NCBI RefSeq assembly: GCF_014654895.1
Contig: NZ_BNBE01000001.1
Location: 1,364,001 to 1,428,000 of the forward strand
Reading direction: 5' to 3'
Source of the DNA: Streptomyces filamentosus
GTDB lineage: Bacteria; Actinomycetota; Actinomycetes; Streptomycetales; Streptomycetaceae
DNA length: 64,000 bases
In this document: in pieces, positions 10,486 through 19,312 of the stretch
Position numbering within the stretch: position 1 is the first letter of the stretch
How the letters are laid out: each line of letters begins with the position of its first letter
Position numbers and translations under genes: made by a program
The notes under the pieces: model-generated
The model's database searches: none
What the model was told of the DNA's origin: nothing
What the model saw: the letters and a program-made list of their open reading frames with translations, nothing else

Positions 10486-11436
10486 ATGACTGACAAGATC
10501 AGCAAGGACCCGGCCGCCGCCCCGGCCGGGCCCGGCCCCTCGGGCACCCCCTACGAGGCGATCAAGGCCATCCCCGTCCGCCACTACGGCCGCTGGGTCA
10601 GCGGCGTCCTCGTGGTCGCCCTCCTCGGCTGGCTCGTCTACGCCTTCTCCCAGGGCAACATCATGTGGGCGACGGTCTGGGACAAGCTGTTCGACCCGTC
10701 GATCCTCTCCGGCCTCTGGAAGACGGTCCTCATCAGCGTCTCGGCGATGGCCCTGGGCCTCGTCCTCGGCATCGTCTTCGCCGTGATGCGGCTGTCGAAG
10801 AACCCGGTCACCGGAGCCGTCTCCTGGCTCTACATCTGGTTCTTCCGCGGGACCCCGGTCTACGTCCAGCTCCTGGTCTGGTTCAACCTGGCCCTGATCT
10901 TCGAGTACATCGACCTCGGACCGATCTACAAGGACGAGACCTCCCAGGTCCTCACCCCGTTCATGGTCGCCCTGCTGGGCCTCGGCCTGAACGAGGGCGC
11001 CTACATGGCGGAGATCGTCCGCGCCGGCATCCAGTCGGTCGACGAGGGCCAGACCGAGGCGGCGCACGCCCTCGGCATGTCCCAGACGAAGACGATGCGG
11101 CGGATCGTGCTGCCCCAGGCGATGCGCGTGATCGTGCCGCCGACGGGCAACGAGTTCATCAACATGCTGAAGACCTCGTCGCTGGTCTCGGCCGTGCAGT
11201 ACACCGAGCTGCTCCGCGCCTCCTCGAACATCGGCTCCACGGCCGGTGCCGTGATGGAGATGCTGTTCGTGGCCTCCATCTGGTACCTGGCGCTGACCAG
11301 CGTCTTCAGCGTCGGCCAGTACTACCTGGAGCGCCGCTTCGCCCGCGGTTCGACCCGCAACCTGCCGCCCACCCCGTGGCAGCGGGTCAAGACGAACATG
11401 ACGACGTTCAAGCGTTCCCCGGAGGCAACGGCATGA
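10486..11436 (+). CDS. Amino-acid ABC transporter permease
   Basis: A 316-residue HisM/GlnP-type permease. After a cytoplasmic start, transmembrane segments begin near residue 40 ([17 protein letters not shown]); the [20 protein letters not shown] segment and the EAA loop ([20 protein letters not shown]) that docks on the ATPase are clear. A conserved [14 protein letters not shown] follows. It ends in a four-base overlap with the ATPase gene, so translation is coupled. One permease gene for this importer suggests a homodimeric channel. Confidence 0.95.
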   Translation: MTDKISKDPAAAPAGPGPSGTPYEAIKAIPVRHYGRWVSGVLVVALLGWLVYAFSQGNIMWATVWDKLFDPSILSGLWKTVLISVSAMALGLVLGIVFAVMRLSKNPVTGAVSWLYIWFFRGTPVYVQLLVWFNLALIFEYIDLGPIYKDETSQVLTPFMVALLGLGLNEGAYMAEIVRAGIQSVDEGQTEAAHALGMSQTKTMRRIVLPQAMRVIVPPTGNEFINMLKTSSLVSAVQYTELLRASSNIGSTAGAVMEMLFVASIWYLALTSVFSVGQYYLERRFARGSTRNLPPTPWQRVKTNMTTFKRSPEATA

Positions 11437-12200
11437 CCGGCGAGCTCATGGTCAAGGCGGAGGGCGTCCACAAGTCCTACGGTGCCGCCCACATCCTCCG
11501 GGGCATCGACCTGGAGGTCCGCAGCGGAGAGGTGTTCTGCCTGGTCGGCCCGTCCGGCTCCGGCAAGTCCACCTTTCTGCGCTGCATCAACCACCTGGAG
11601 CGGATCGACGGCGGCCGGCTCTCGGTCGACGGCCAGCTGGTGGGCTACCGCCAGAAGGGCGACAAGCTCTACGAGCTGAAGGACAGCGAGGTCGCGGCCC
11701 AGCGCCGGGACATCGGCATGGTCTTCCAGCGGTTCAACCTGTTCCCCCACATGACGGCCCTGGCCAACGTGATGGAGGCACCCGTCCAGGTGAAGGGCGA
11801 GTCCAAGGCCGTCGCCCGCGAGCGGGCCGAGCGCCTGCTCGACCGGGTCGGCCTCGGCGACAAGATGGGCAACTACCCGTCCCAGCTCTCCGGCGGCCAG
11901 CAGCAGCGCGTCGCCATCGCCCGCGCGCTGGCGATGGAGCCCAAGCTGATGCTCTTCGACGAGCCCACCTCGGCGCTCGACCCGGAGCTCGTCGGCGACG
12001 TCCTCGACGTCATGCGGGACCTGGCCGAGTCGGGCATGACGATGATCGTCGTCACCCACGAGATGGGCTTCGCCCGGGAGGTCGGCGACTCGCTGGTCTT
12101 CATGGACGGCGGCGTGGTGGTCGAGTCCGGCCACCCGCGGGACGTCCTGACGAACCCGCAGCACGACCGGACGAAGGCGTTCCTGTCCAAGGTGCTGTGA
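11433..12200 (+). CDS. Amino-acid ABC transporter ATP-binding protein
   Basis: A 255-residue ATPase. Walker A is GPSGSGKST, the Q-loop is [12 protein letters not shown], the signature is [15 protein letters not shown], Walker B is LMLFDEP followed by the D-loop SALDPE, and the switch histidine is in VVTHEMGFA, all matching GlnQ/HisP. The ATG at 11433 overlaps the permease stop (ATGA) with GGAGG upstream. It powers the importer and is the last gene of the three-gene operon, closed by a 19-bp hairpin. Confidence 0.96.
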   Translation: MTGELMVKAEGVHKSYGAAHILRGIDLEVRSGEVFCLVGPSGSGKSTFLRCINHLERIDGGRLSVDGQLVGYRQKGDKLYELKDSEVAAQRRDIGMVFQRFNLFPHMTALANVMEAPVQVKGESKAVARERAERLLDRVGLGDKMGNYPSQLSGGQQQRVAIARALAMEPKLMLFDEPTSALDPELVGDVLDVMRDLAESGMTMIVVTHEMGFAREVGDSLVFMDGGVVVESGHPRDVLTNPQHDRTKAFLSKVL

Positions 12201-12217
12201 CGGTGCCGTGAGGCGTG

Positions 12218-12259
12218 CGGAAGGGGCGGTACGGGCGTGAGCCCGTACCGCCCCTTCCG
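12218..12259. terminator. Bidirectional hairpin terminator of the ABC operon
   Basis: A perfect 19-bp inverted repeat (12218-12236 with 12241-12259) with a GTGA loop, between convergent genes. Confidence 0.9.
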
Positions 12260-12272
12260 TGTGTCCGGCGGC

Positions 12273-13022
12273 CTACTTCACGGCGAGCAGCAGGGTGTCC
12301 GAGGGCGAGCACCAGACCGGGCGGGCCTCGCCGAAGCCGGCCGCGCGGAGGGTGTCGGCGTGCCAGCCGACCGGGGGCATGTCGCCGTCGGCGTGCTCGC
12401 CGTAGATCTCGAAGCGGCGGGCGGTGGGCTCGGCGAGGACCGGGTCCTGCGCGGCGAGCGCCCACCATTCGGCCCAGTCGAGGACCCCGGCGGCCTTCTC
12501 CTCGTCCATCCGGGCGTGCCGCTGGGCCCGCTCGGCGGCGTTGATCCGCGGGGTGGCCGGGTCGATCATGTGGTCGGCGTTCATGAAGACGCCGCCGTCC
12601 CTGACGAGCCCGGCGACCTGCCCGTAGAGGGCGGCCAGGGGCTCGCTGTGGAGCCAGTGGAGGGCGGTGGCGGTCAGGACGGCGTCGTACGTGTCGTACG
12701 GCAGCTCCTTCGTCCACTCCGGGTCCTTGAGGTCGGCCGTCACGAAGGTGACCCGCCCGTCGCCGCCGAAGGTGCCGCGGGCGATGGCGAGCAGCGCGGG
12801 GTCGAGGTCGACGCCGGTGGAGACCGCGTCCGGGAACCTCCTGAGGAGCCTGTCCGTGATACTTCCGGTACCGCAGGCGAGGTCGAGGACGCGGGGCTCC
12901 GGCCCCACCAGCGCCCCGACCATGTCGAGCATCACGCGGAACCGCTCCTCGCGGTCCGGCATGTACCACTCCTGCTGACGGTCCCAGCTCCGCTGCCAGT
13001 CCGCCCAGTCGGTGCCGCCCAT
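12273..13022 (-). CDS. Class I SAM-dependent methyltransferase
   Basis: A 249-residue methyltransferase. Motif I is VLDLACGTGSI near residue 47, followed by the acidic loop VSTGVDLDP and motif II-like YDAVLTATALHWL; the ALHW signature resembles trans-aconitate/UbiE-like small-molecule methyltransferases. I chose ATG 13022 because GGAGGA lies eight bases upstream. The substrate is unknown; it stands alone and diverges from the CGNR regulator. Confidence 0.88.
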   Translation of the reverse strand: MGGTDWADWQRSWDRQQEWYMPDREERFRVMLDMVGALVGPEPRVLDLACGTGSITDRLLRRFPDAVSTGVDLDPALLAIARGTFGGDGRVTFVTADLKDPEWTKELPYDTYDAVLTATALHWLHSEPLAALYGQVAGLVRDGGVFMNADHMIDPATPRINAAERAQRHARMDEEKAAGVLDWAEWWALAAQDPVLAEPTARRFEIYGEHADGDMPPVGWHADTLRAAGFGEARPVWCSPSDTLLLAVK

Positions 13023-13137
13023 GTCCGTATCCTCCGTCGTCGAAGCCACAGAAATCCCGCGAACGTAATACCCTCGAAGGGGAAACACCGGTTACCCCCT
13101 CGACGCCGACCCTAGCCCGCCACCGTAAGGACTACAA

Positions 13138-13767
13138 GTGGAACTGGCCTCTTACTCGGATTACGCCGTGCGTCTCGTCAACACCGAGGAACCGGCCCGC
13201 GGCAGGGACGGTCTCACCTCCGTCGAGGTGGTCAAGGAACTCTTCGGCGCGGCCTCCCAGATGGCCCGCCGGGTCACCGAGGCCGACCTCACCCGCTTCC
13301 GCACGATCCGGGCCCGGCTGAGGGCGGTCTTCACGGCGGCGGACGAGGGCGACCACACCGGTGCGGTGGACCTGCTGAACTCGCTCCTCCTGGAGTTCCC
13401 CGTCAGCCCGCAGATCTCCGGCCACGACACCCTCGACGAGGAGGGCCGGCCCCGCTGGCACATGCACCTCGCCGACCACTCGTCCAACGCCACCGCGGGC
13501 TACGCCGCCATCTCCGCGATGGGCCTCGCCTTCCACCTCACCGAGTTCGGCGCCGACCGGCTGGGCCTCTGCCAGGCCCCGCCCTGCCGCAACGCCTACC
13601 TGGACACCTCCACCAACCGCTCCCGCCGCTACTGCTCCGACCGCTGCGCCACCCGCGCCAACGTGGCCGCCTACCGCGCCCGCAAGCGCCTGGAGGCCGA
13701 GCGCCCCGACCGGACCGGCCGCACCGCGGAGAACAGCCAGGAGAGCACCACGGCCGCCGACCGCTGA
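13138..13767 (+). CDS. CGNR zinc-finger / ABATE-domain protein
   Basis: A 209-residue protein from GTG 13138. Residues 1-150 form the alpha-helical ABATE-like domain (YAVRLVNTEEPARGRDGL), and residues 150-195 are the CGNR zinc finger, with four cysteines in CQAPPC, YCSDRC and the typical basic helix TRANVAAYRARKR. Such proteins are thought to be DNA-binding regulators, but targets are unknown. The 3' end overlaps the opposite-strand sodX gene by 97 bp. Confidence 0.9.
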   Translation: MELASYSDYAVRLVNTEEPARGRDGLTSVEVVKELFGAASQMARRVTEADLTRFRTIRARLRAVFTAADEGDHTGAVDLLNSLLLEFPVSPQISGHDTLDEEGRPRWHMHLADHSSNATAGYAAISAMGLAFHLTEFGADRLGLCQAPPCRNAYLDTSTNRSRRYCSDRCATRANVAAYRARKRLEAERPDRTGRTAENSQESTTAADR

Positions 13768-14096
13768 CGCCCCGGCGTCACCGGCCGGTACCGCAGCCGT
13801 ACCCGTCCGAGCACCAGTTCGGGCGGTACGGCTCCGAAGACCCGGCTGTCCCCCTCGGCCGCCGGATTGTCCCCGAGCACCCACCAGCCGGCGTCCCGTC
13901 GCTCGACCAGCCGCTTCACGACGAGCAGATCCTGCTGGAGCGGATGGCGCAGCACAACCACGTCACCGACCCTCACGCGCGCCCCGTACCGCACGAACAG
14001 CCGGTCCCCGTGCAGCAGCGTGGGCACCATCGACACCCCCGTCACCTCGGCGATCCCGAACGGCGCCGCGGCCGCCGCGGTAGCCTCCCGCTCCAC
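13671..14096 (-). CDS. sodX: Nickel superoxide dismutase maturation protease SodX (S26 signal-peptidase-like)
   Basis: A 141-residue signal-peptidase-family protease. The catalytic Ser is in VTGVSMVPTLLHGDRLFVRYG and the general-base Lys in LLVVKRLVERRD; GDVVVLRHP and VLGDNPAAEGDSR are further S26 boxes. It removes the N-terminal propeptide of NiSOD so that His1 can bind nickel. I chose GTG 14096 because GGGGAG/AGGA precede it; the open frame extends upstream. It is divergent from sodN (142 bp), the classical sodX/sodN arrangement. Its last 97 bp overlap the CGNR gene antiparallel, so its Arg/Ser-rich C-terminal tail may be dispensable. Confidence 0.9.
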   Translation of the reverse strand: MEREATAAAAAPFGIAEVTGVSMVPTLLHGDRLFVRYGARVRVGDVVVLRHPLQQDLLVVKRLVERRDAGWWVLGDNPAAEGDSRVFGAVPPELVLGRVRLRYRPVTPGRQRSAAVVLSWLFSAVRPVRSGRSASRRLRAR

Positions 14097-14238
14097 TCCT
14101 GCTCCCCTCGTCGACTCGTACACGAGTCTCGGTCGAACCCCGGACTTTTGACCTAAGCCCCAGGGGGCGCTCGCGAAAACGCCCTTCTCACCGAGTAATC
14201 TCCCACCTGAGAAGACGATCACGAGGAAGGACGGCTCA

Positions 14239-14634
14239 ATGCTCTCCCGCCTGTTTGCCCCCAAGGTCAAGGTCAGCGCTCACTGCGACCTCCCCTGCGG
14301 CGTGTACGACCCGGCCCAGGCCCGCATCGAGGCCGAGTCCGTCAAGGCTGTCCAGGAGAAGTACCAGGCGAACGAGGACCCGCACTTCCGGGCCCGCGCC
14401 ACGGTCATCAAGGAGCAGCGCGCGGAGCTCGCCAAGCACCACGTCTCGGTCCTGTGGAGCGACTACTTCAAGGCTCCGCACTTCGAGAAGTACCCCGAGC
14501 TCAACCAGCTGGTCAACGACACCCTGAAGGCCCTCTCGGCCGCCAAGGCGTCCACCGACCCGAAGACCGGCGAGAAGGCCCTGGAGCTCATCGCCGAGAT
14601 CGACCGCATCTTCTGGGAGACGAAGAAGGCCTGA
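14239..14634 (+). CDS. sodN: Nickel superoxide dismutase SodN precursor
   Basis: A 131-residue precursor. The propeptide MLSRLFAPKVKVSA (14 residues) is cut to expose the nickel hook HCDLPCGVYDP, whose His1, Cys2 and Cys6 bind Ni. The mature protein (117 residues) is a four-helix bundle that forms hexamers and disproportionates superoxide in the cytoplasm. A good ribosome site (AGGAAGG) precedes ATG 14239. It is monocistronic, ended by a long hairpin. Confidence 0.98.
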   Translation: MLSRLFAPKVKVSAHCDLPCGVYDPAQARIEAESVKAVQEKYQANEDPHFRARATVIKEQRAELAKHHVSVLWSDYFKAPHFEKYPELNQLVNDTLKALSAAKASTDPKTGEKALELIAEIDRIFWETKKA

Positions 14635-14649
14635 CCTTCCGCGTTCCCT

Positions 14650-14692
14650 GCCGAAGGGCCCCCGTCGCCGTGCGCGGCGGGGGCCCTTCGGC
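14650..14692. terminator. Hairpin terminator of sodN
   Basis: GCCGAAGGGCCCCCG (14650-14664) pairs with CGGGGGCCCTTCGGC (14678-14692); the loop continues the pairing with CGCCG/CGGCG. Confidence 0.85.
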
Positions 14693-14704
14693 GTGCCCGG
14701 GGGC

Positions 14705-15658
14705 TCAGGGCGGGGTCAGGCAGGGGGCCGCCGTGCCGCCGGCGTGGAGCCAGGCGCGGTAGGGGGGCGAGCGGTGGGCGGCTTCGCGGTAGGCGTCGCA
14801 GAGGGCGGCGTGGAGGGGGTCCAGGGGGGTGTCGGGGCGGGCGTAGAGGAGGAGGCGGACGGCGAGGGGGTCACCGCGCAGGGGGCGGACGGCGAGGTCC
14901 TCGCGGGGGACCGAGGTCGGCTGGCAGGGGGCGACGGCCTCGCCGAGGGCGATCAGCGAGGCGGCGGTGTGGTAGTCGCCGTGGAGGAGCGGGGGGTCGA
15001 TGCCGGCGGCCGCGAGGACGCGGCGCAGGCCGTCCCATTCCCCGTCCACGTTCGGATCCACCATCCAGTGGTCGCCGGCCAGGTCCGCGAGGTCCACCAC
15101 GGGGTGCGCGGCGGCCGGGTGGGCGGGGGCGAGGGAGACGAACTGGGGCTCGCGGGCGACGAGGACGCGGCGGTCGAGGCCGTCGGGCACCTGGAGGGGG
15201 CTGCCCTCGACCTCGTGGACGAAGGCCACGTCGAGACGGCCCGCCGCCACCTCCCGCAGCAGGGCGTGGGCGGAGACGTCGACGCGCAGGCCCACGTGCG
15301 CGTCCGGGAAGCGGGCGCGGAGCCGCCGCAGCCAGCCCGGCAGCGCCCGGCTGGCGGTGGAGCCGACGCGGAGCTCGGGGCCCTCGGCGCGGGCCGCCTC
15401 CGCGCGGGTCTCGGTGACGAGCGCGGCCATGGCGTCGACGAGGGGGCGGGCGCGGCTGAGGACGGAGCGGCCGAAGGGGGTGGGGCGGCAGCCGGTGCGG
15501 CCCCGGGAGAAGAGTTCGGCGCCGAGCGCGTTCTCGATGCGGCGCAGCTGGGTGGTCAGGGAGGGCTGGCTCATGCCCAGTTGCCGCGCGGCCTTGTGCA
15601 GGCTGCCGGTGTCCGCGATGGCGCAGAGCGCGCGCAGGTGTCTCACCTCCAGCTCCAT
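14705..15658 (-). CDS. LysR family regulator, probable activator of the adjacent snapalysin gene
   Basis: A 317-residue LysR regulator: N-terminal helix-turn-helix (LRALCAIADTGSLHKAARQLGM, SQPSLTTQLRRIENALGAELF), then a PBP2-like effector domain (ELRVGSTASRALPGWLRRLRARFPD). GGAGG precedes ATG 15658. It diverges from snpA with a 192-bp gap. In Streptomyces, LysR genes beside snapalysin (snpA/mprA) activate the protease gene; I infer the same here from position. Confidence 0.9.
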   Translation of the reverse strand: MELEVRHLRALCAIADTGSLHKAARQLGMSQPSLTTQLRRIENALGAELFSRGRTGCRPTPFGRSVLSRARPLVDAMAALVTETRAEAARAEGPELRVGSTASRALPGWLRRLRARFPDAHVGLRVDVSAHALLREVAAGRLDVAFVHEVEGSPLQVPDGLDRRVLVAREPQFVSLAPAHPAAAHPVVDLADLAGDHWMVDPNVDGEWDGLRRVLAAAGIDPPLLHGDYHTAASLIALGEAVAPCQPTSVPREDLAVRPLRGDPLAVRLLLYARPDTPLDPLHAALCDAYREAAHRSPPYRAWLHAGGTAAPCLTPP

Positions 15659-15748
15659 GCCTCCGAGCGTAGGGCGGGGTTCCGCTCCCGCACCAGACGA
15701 CCGGATCGCCTCAACTCCCCTGAAAACGCTGCCGTTTGAGATGCCGGT

Positions 15749-15768
15749 CGCGAGGTGATGCGTTCGCG
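15749..15768. promoter_or_regulatory. Candidate LysR operator in the snpA upstream region
   Basis: CGCGA and TCGCG form an inverted repeat with a 10-base centre (15749-15768), about midway between the divergent LysR and snpA genes. LysR sites are usually T-N11-A inverted repeats; the fit is partial, so this is a low-confidence candidate. Confidence 0.35.
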
Positions 15769-15850
15769 CTATCGGGGGTTGGCATCCTTCCCCCGGCTCC
15801 CTCCGGCCCCGAGACTCACTCCCGACCCCGATCAGGAGGAGCCCCCCACC

Positions 15851-16504
15851 ATGCGACACCCCAAGGTCCTCACCCGCACCCTGACCGCCGCCCTCGGCCT
15901 CGGTCTCGCCGTCTCGCTCGGTGCCGCCGTCCCGGCCGCCGCCGCGCCCGACGCCGCCCCCGCCACCAAGGCGTGGGCCGGATACGCCGGTTCCGCCGAG
16001 GAGGCGAAGGCGAACCAGGCGTTCTTCGACGCCGTCATGCGGTCGGTGGCCCAGAAGCGCGCCGCGAACCCGAGCGCCGCGGCGGCCGTGACCGTCGTCT
16101 ACAGCGCGGCCAACGCGCCCAGTTTCCGCACCCAGATCGCCCGTTCCACGCAGATATGGAACAGCTCGGTGGTCAACGTGCGGCTCGTCGAGGGCAGCAA
16201 CCCGGACTTCCGCTACTACGAGGGGAACGACTCCCGGGGCTCGTACGCGAGCACCGACGGGCACGGCAGCGGCTACATCTTCCTCGACTACCGGCAGAAC
16301 CAGCAGTACAACTCCACCCGCGTGACGGCCCACGAGACCGGGCACGTGCTCGGGCTCCCGGACCACTACAGCGGTCCGTGCAGCGAGCTGATGTCGGGCG
16401 GCGGCCCCGGCACGTCCTGCCAGAACGCGACTCCGAACAGCCAGGAGCGTGCCCGCGTCGACCAGTTGTGGCGCTACGGGCTCGCTTCCGCCTTCAAGAA
16501 CTGA
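15851..16504 (+). CDS. snpA: Snapalysin (small neutral metalloprotease) precursor
   Basis: A 217-residue secreted protease. The first 30 residues are a signal peptide ([20 protein letters not shown], cleavage after AAAA), followed by a short propeptide. The zinc site is [15 protein letters not shown], the HExxHxxGxxD motif of family M7, in which His, His and Asp bind zinc. The catalytic domain spans about residues 80-217 and contains Cys residues likely to form one disulfide (GPCSEL...TSCQN). GGAGGA precedes ATG 15851. It degrades proteins around tyrosine, outside the cell. A G+C-rich hairpin follows. Confidence 0.94.
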   Translation: MRHPKVLTRTLTAALGLGLAVSLGAAVPAAAAPDAAPATKAWAGYAGSAEEAKANQAFFDAVMRSVAQKRAANPSAAAAVTVVYSAANAPSFRTQIARSTQIWNSSVVNVRLVEGSNPDFRYYEGNDSRGSYASTDGHGSGYIFLDYRQNQQYNSTRVTAHETGHVLGLPDHYSGPCSELMSGGGPGTSCQNATPNSQERARVDQLWRYGLASAFKN

Positions 16505-16528
16505 CCGGCCCGCCGGGCCGGGACGACG

Positions 16529-16566
16529 GACGGCGGCGGCGCCCCTCCCCCCGGGGCGCCGCCGTC
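16529..16566. terminator. Hairpin terminator between snpA and a convergent gene
   Basis: GACGGCGG...GCGCCCC pairs with GGGGCGCCGCCGTC around a C-rich loop; one extra GCG triplet bulges on the left arm. It ends at the stop of the opposite gene. Confidence 0.7.
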
Positions 16567-16981
16567 ACGCGGCCGGCAGGAGCCTGCGGCCGAAGTCGGC
16601 ACCCTCGGGGAGCTGGCCGCGCAGCCGGGCCAGTGCCCCCTCGAAGTCTCCGCCGGCGACGATCGCCTCGAAGGCGGTGCCGCCGTAATGCAGGGTCAGG
16701 CTGAGGTCGGCGCGCTCGCCGAGGGTGAGCAGGCAGCTGAGCGTCGCCTGTTGGGAGGTTCCGTCGGTGACGACGGGGAGCGGCAGGTCCCACTCCAGGA
16801 CGCAGCCGGTGAGGGGTTCCCCGCCCTCGGCGGCGGTGAGCGCGGCGAAGCTCGCGCCCGTGTACTCGATTCCCCTGACGCGGGCGGTGACGTGCCGCCC
16901 GTCGGCCGTGATGACGAGGGCTTCCGCACCACGGCGGTCCCGGTACCAACCGGTCCAGACTTCTGTCGACTCCGATGACAT
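16565..16981 (-). CDS. Conserved hypothetical protein, DUF6304-like
   Basis: A 138-residue soluble protein starting MSSESTEVWTGWYRDRRGAE. Beta-rich composition (VTARVRGIEYTGASFAAL, CVLEWDLPLPVV, LSLTLHYGGTAFEAIV) and length resemble the Streptomyces DUF6304 family; that assignment is from memory and uncertain. No signal, membrane or catalytic motif is visible. It is convergent with snpA and close to a small zinc-ribbon-like gene on the same strand. Confidence 0.72.
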   Translation of the reverse strand: MSSESTEVWTGWYRDRRGAEALVITADGRHVTARVRGIEYTGASFAALTAAEGGEPLTGCVLEWDLPLPVVTDGTSQQATLSCLLTLGERADLSLTLHYGGTAFEAIVAGGDFEGALARLRGQLPEGADFGRRLLPAA

Positions 16982-17023
16982 GCGCGGACTGTAGCGGTAT
17001 GACCGGCTCCGGCGCGCGGCCGG

Positions 17024-17338
17024 TCACCCTGTGGCCGGACTTCTCCCGTTCTCGCCGTTCTTGCCGGTGACCTGCGTGGTAGTGGTTCCGCCACGTTCGG
17101 TGTCCGGCACTCCCCGGCCCGGCGGTTCCCGGTCCGGCGCTTCGCGGTCCGACGCCTCCCGGTCCGGCGGTTCGTACAGCGGACAGGCGGGGTTGCGGCA
17201 GGGCTGGACCTCCCACTCGGGAACCCAGGCCCCGAGGACCTTGTGCCGGGCGGCGATCGTGGCGCGGGGGCGTCCGCAGGCCGGGCACGGCGGCGCGGCC
17301 AGCGGGTCCCTCAGCGTGCGGGGCTCCTCGTCACCCAT
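17024..17338 (-). CDS. Small hypothetical protein with zinc-ribbon cysteines
   Basis: A 104-residue protein starting at ATG 17338 with GGAGG before it. CPACGRP near residue 18 and CRNPAC near residue 47 give two CxxC-like pairs, suggesting a zinc ribbon; the remainder is a low-complexity run of Pro/Asp/Arg/Glu repeats (DREASDREAPDREPPGR). Function unknown. The repetitive tail makes the C-terminal boundary less sure. Confidence 0.6.
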   Translation of the reverse strand: MGDEEPRTLRDPLAAPPCPACGRPRATIAARHKVLGAWVPEWEVQPCRNPACPLYEPPDREASDREAPDREPPGRGVPDTERGGTTTTQVTGKNGENGRSPATG

Positions 17339-17374
17339 GCCTCCAGGGTAGGCCGCCCCGCGGCGGGCCGCCCG

Positions 17375-18016
17375 CTACCGCTTCCTGGTGTACGTGCGTA
17401 CCAGCACGCCGTTGCCGAAGGCGCGGACGGCCCCCAGTTCGAAGTCCCGGGGCGCGAAGCCGGCGCCGAACATCGGCATGCCGGAGCCGTACACCTGCGG
17501 ATAGGTCTTGATGATCAGCTCGTCGATCTCGTCGATGAGTTCGCCCGCGACGGTGGAGCCGCCGCAGAGCCAGACGTCGAGGCCGTCCTCCTCCGCCTTG
17601 AGCTTCCGGATCCGGCCGACGAGGTCGTCGGCGATCAGCTCGACGTTGGGGTCGGGCGACTCGGTGAGCGAGCGGGTGGCGACGTACTCGCGGAGGTGGG
17701 CGTACGGGCTGGTGACGCCGACGTCCAGGCCGATGCGGTACGAACCGAGGCCCTGGACCACCGTGTCGAAACGGCGGTTCGGGGTGTCGGGTGCGATGCC
17801 GACGACCGGCCGCGCGGGGGCGGCGACGGTCTCGGGGTACTCGGTCGTGAGGAACTCCAGGAACTCGCCCGTGACGTAGGAGTACGTGGAGGTGGCGTCG
17901 CCCTCGGGGTCGCCGATGAAGCCGTCGATGGTGCAGGCGACGAAGTAGGTGAGCTTGCGCAAACCGGGTCCTGTCTTCTCTCGGGGCACGGCCGCGAGCG
18001 CGACCACGACAGACAT
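17375..18016 (-). CDS. Dihydrofolate-reductase-like / RibD C-terminal family protein
   Basis: About 195-213 residues. The RibD/DHFR-like fold begins LRKLTYFVACTIDGFIGD and contains VWLCGGSTVAGELI and the C-terminal GSGMPMFG. A TTG at 17962 (LRKLTYF, with AGGA upstream) is a better biological start than the upstream ATG at 18016, whose leader lacks a ribosome site; the longer form is given here. These proteins are NADPH-binding reductases of unknown substrate. It is isolated, on the same strand as the polyprenyl synthase. Confidence 0.8.
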   Translation of the reverse strand: MSVVVALAAVPREKTGPGLRKLTYFVACTIDGFIGDPEGDATSTYSYVTGEFLEFLTTEYPETVAAPARPVVGIAPDTPNRRFDTVVQGLGSYRIGLDVGVTSPYAHLREYVATRSLTESPDPNVELIADDLVGRIRKLKAEEDGLDVWLCGGSTVAGELIDEIDELIIKTYPQVYGSGMPMFGAGFAPRDFELGAVRAFGNGVLVRTYTRKR

Positions 18017-18080
18017 AGTGCTTCATCTGTAGTGGTCACGCAAGCCCCGAGACCGGCGTCCTCCCGTCAGCTGTCAGCTG

Positions 18081-19130
18081 TCAGCGGGTCCTCCGGGTCA
18101 CGAACTCCGCGAGGGCCAGCAGGTCCCCGGCCGCCGAGAGGTCCGGGACCGCCCGCGCCAGGTGCTCGACGGCGCGGCCCATCCGGTCGGCCGCCTGGAC
18201 CTGCGCCCAGTCCCGGCCGCCCGCCCGCTCCACGGCGTCGGCCGCGGCCCGCACCCCCCGCTCGTCCAGGACCGGACGGGAGTACAGCTCGGCCAGCTCC
18301 TCCCCGGCGGCGGTGCCGGAGGCGAGGGCCGCGACGACGGGCAGCGACTTCTTGCGCGCGACCAGGTCGGCGCCGGCCGGCTTGCCGGTGTGCTCCGGGT
18401 CGCCCCAGATGCCGATGAGGTCGTCGATCAGCTGGAAGGCGAGTCCGGCCTCGCGGCCGAAGGAGTCGAGCGCCGCGACCTCCTCCTCCCCCGCGCCCGC
18501 GTAGAGCGCACCGAGGGCGCAGGAACAGCCCAGCAGGGCACCGGTCTTGCCGATGGCCATGGCGACGCACTCGTCGAGGGAGACCTCGCGGGGGCCGCGG
18601 GTCTCGAAGGCGCAGTCCGCCTGCTGGCCCGCGCAGAGCTCGATGACGCAGGCGGCGAGGCGCGCGGTGGCCGCGGCGGAGGCCGGGTGCGGGTCCTCGG
18701 CGAGCACTCGGAGCGCCAGCGCGTTCATGGCGTCGCCGGCCATGAGGGCGTCGGGAATGCCGAAGACGGTCCAGGCGGTGGGCCGGTGACGGCGGGTCGG
18801 GTCCTGGTCGACGATGTCGTCGTGGAGCAGGGTGAAGTTGTGGGCCAGCTCCACGGCCGCGGCCGCCTTCACCGCCTGCGCCTCCGCGGCGCCCAGGGCC
18901 CGGGCGGCGGCCAGCACCAGGGCCGGCCGGATCGCCTTGCCGGCCGGGCCGGTGGCGGGGGTCCCGTCGGCGTCCTCCCAGCCGAAGTGGTACATCGCCA
19001 CGCGCCGTATCGAGCCCGGGAGGGTCTCGACGGTGGAGCGGATCTGGGGGTCGACGGCGGTCCTCGTGCGGTCGAGGAGCGCCACGGCCCCCGGCCCGTC
19101 GGTGACCGGGTCCGCGCTCGTCAGGGTCAC
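18081..19130 (-). CDS. Polyprenyl (isoprenyl) diphosphate synthase
   Basis: A 349-residue trans-prenyltransferase from GTG 19130. The first Asp-rich motif is LLHDDIVDQDPTRR (DDxxD) and the second is FQLIDDLIGIWGD (DDxxxD); GKAIRPALVLAAARA and AGDAMNALAL are also family boxes. It condenses isopentenyl diphosphate with allylic diphosphates; product length is not evident. An unusual unstructured start (LTSADPVTDGPGAVALL) precedes the catalytic domain. The gene lies 182 bp downstream of the encapsulin-like gene on the same strand; polyprenyl synthases are among the cargo proteins linked to family-2B encapsulins. Confidence 0.93.
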   Translation of the reverse strand: MTLTSADPVTDGPGAVALLDRTRTAVDPQIRSTVETLPGSIRRVAMYHFGWEDADGTPATGPAGKAIRPALVLAAARALGAAEAQAVKAAAAVELAHNFTLLHDDIVDQDPTRRHRPTAWTVFGIPDALMAGDAMNALALRVLAEDPHPASAAATARLAACVIELCAGQQADCAFETRGPREVSLDECVAMAIGKTGALLGCSCALGALYAGAGEEEVAALDSFGREAGLAFQLIDDLIGIWGDPEHTGKPAGADLVARKKSLPVVAALASGTAAGEELAELYSRPVLDERGVRAAADAVERAGGRDWAQVQAADRMGRAVEHLARAVPDLSAAGDLLALAEFVTRRTR

Positions 19131-19148
19131 GTCTTCTTCATCCTTCTT

Positions 19149-19262
19149 CACGGCTGGTCGCGTCCACGGCTGGTCGCGCTTCACGGGCGGTCGTGCTTTC
19201 CCCGCCGGTCCGGCGCGCGCCGGTCCCGCTCTCACGGGCGGTCGCGCCGCACGGCCGGTCCG
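19149..19262. repeat. Repeated CACGG-n-GGTCG modules between the encapsulin remnant and the polyprenyl synthase
   Basis: CACGGCTGGTCGCG occurs at 19149-19162 and 19165-19178, CACGGGCGGTCGTG at 19182-19195, with further copies near 19233 (CACGGGCGGTCGCG) and 19249 (CACGGCCGGTC). CGGTCCGGCGCGC is also duplicated. This fills most of the 182-bp gap. Confidence 0.6.
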
Positions 19263-19312
19263 GCGCGCGGCGGCCGGGCGGGCCGGGGGTGGGGCCCCGG
19301 CCCGCCCGGGGC

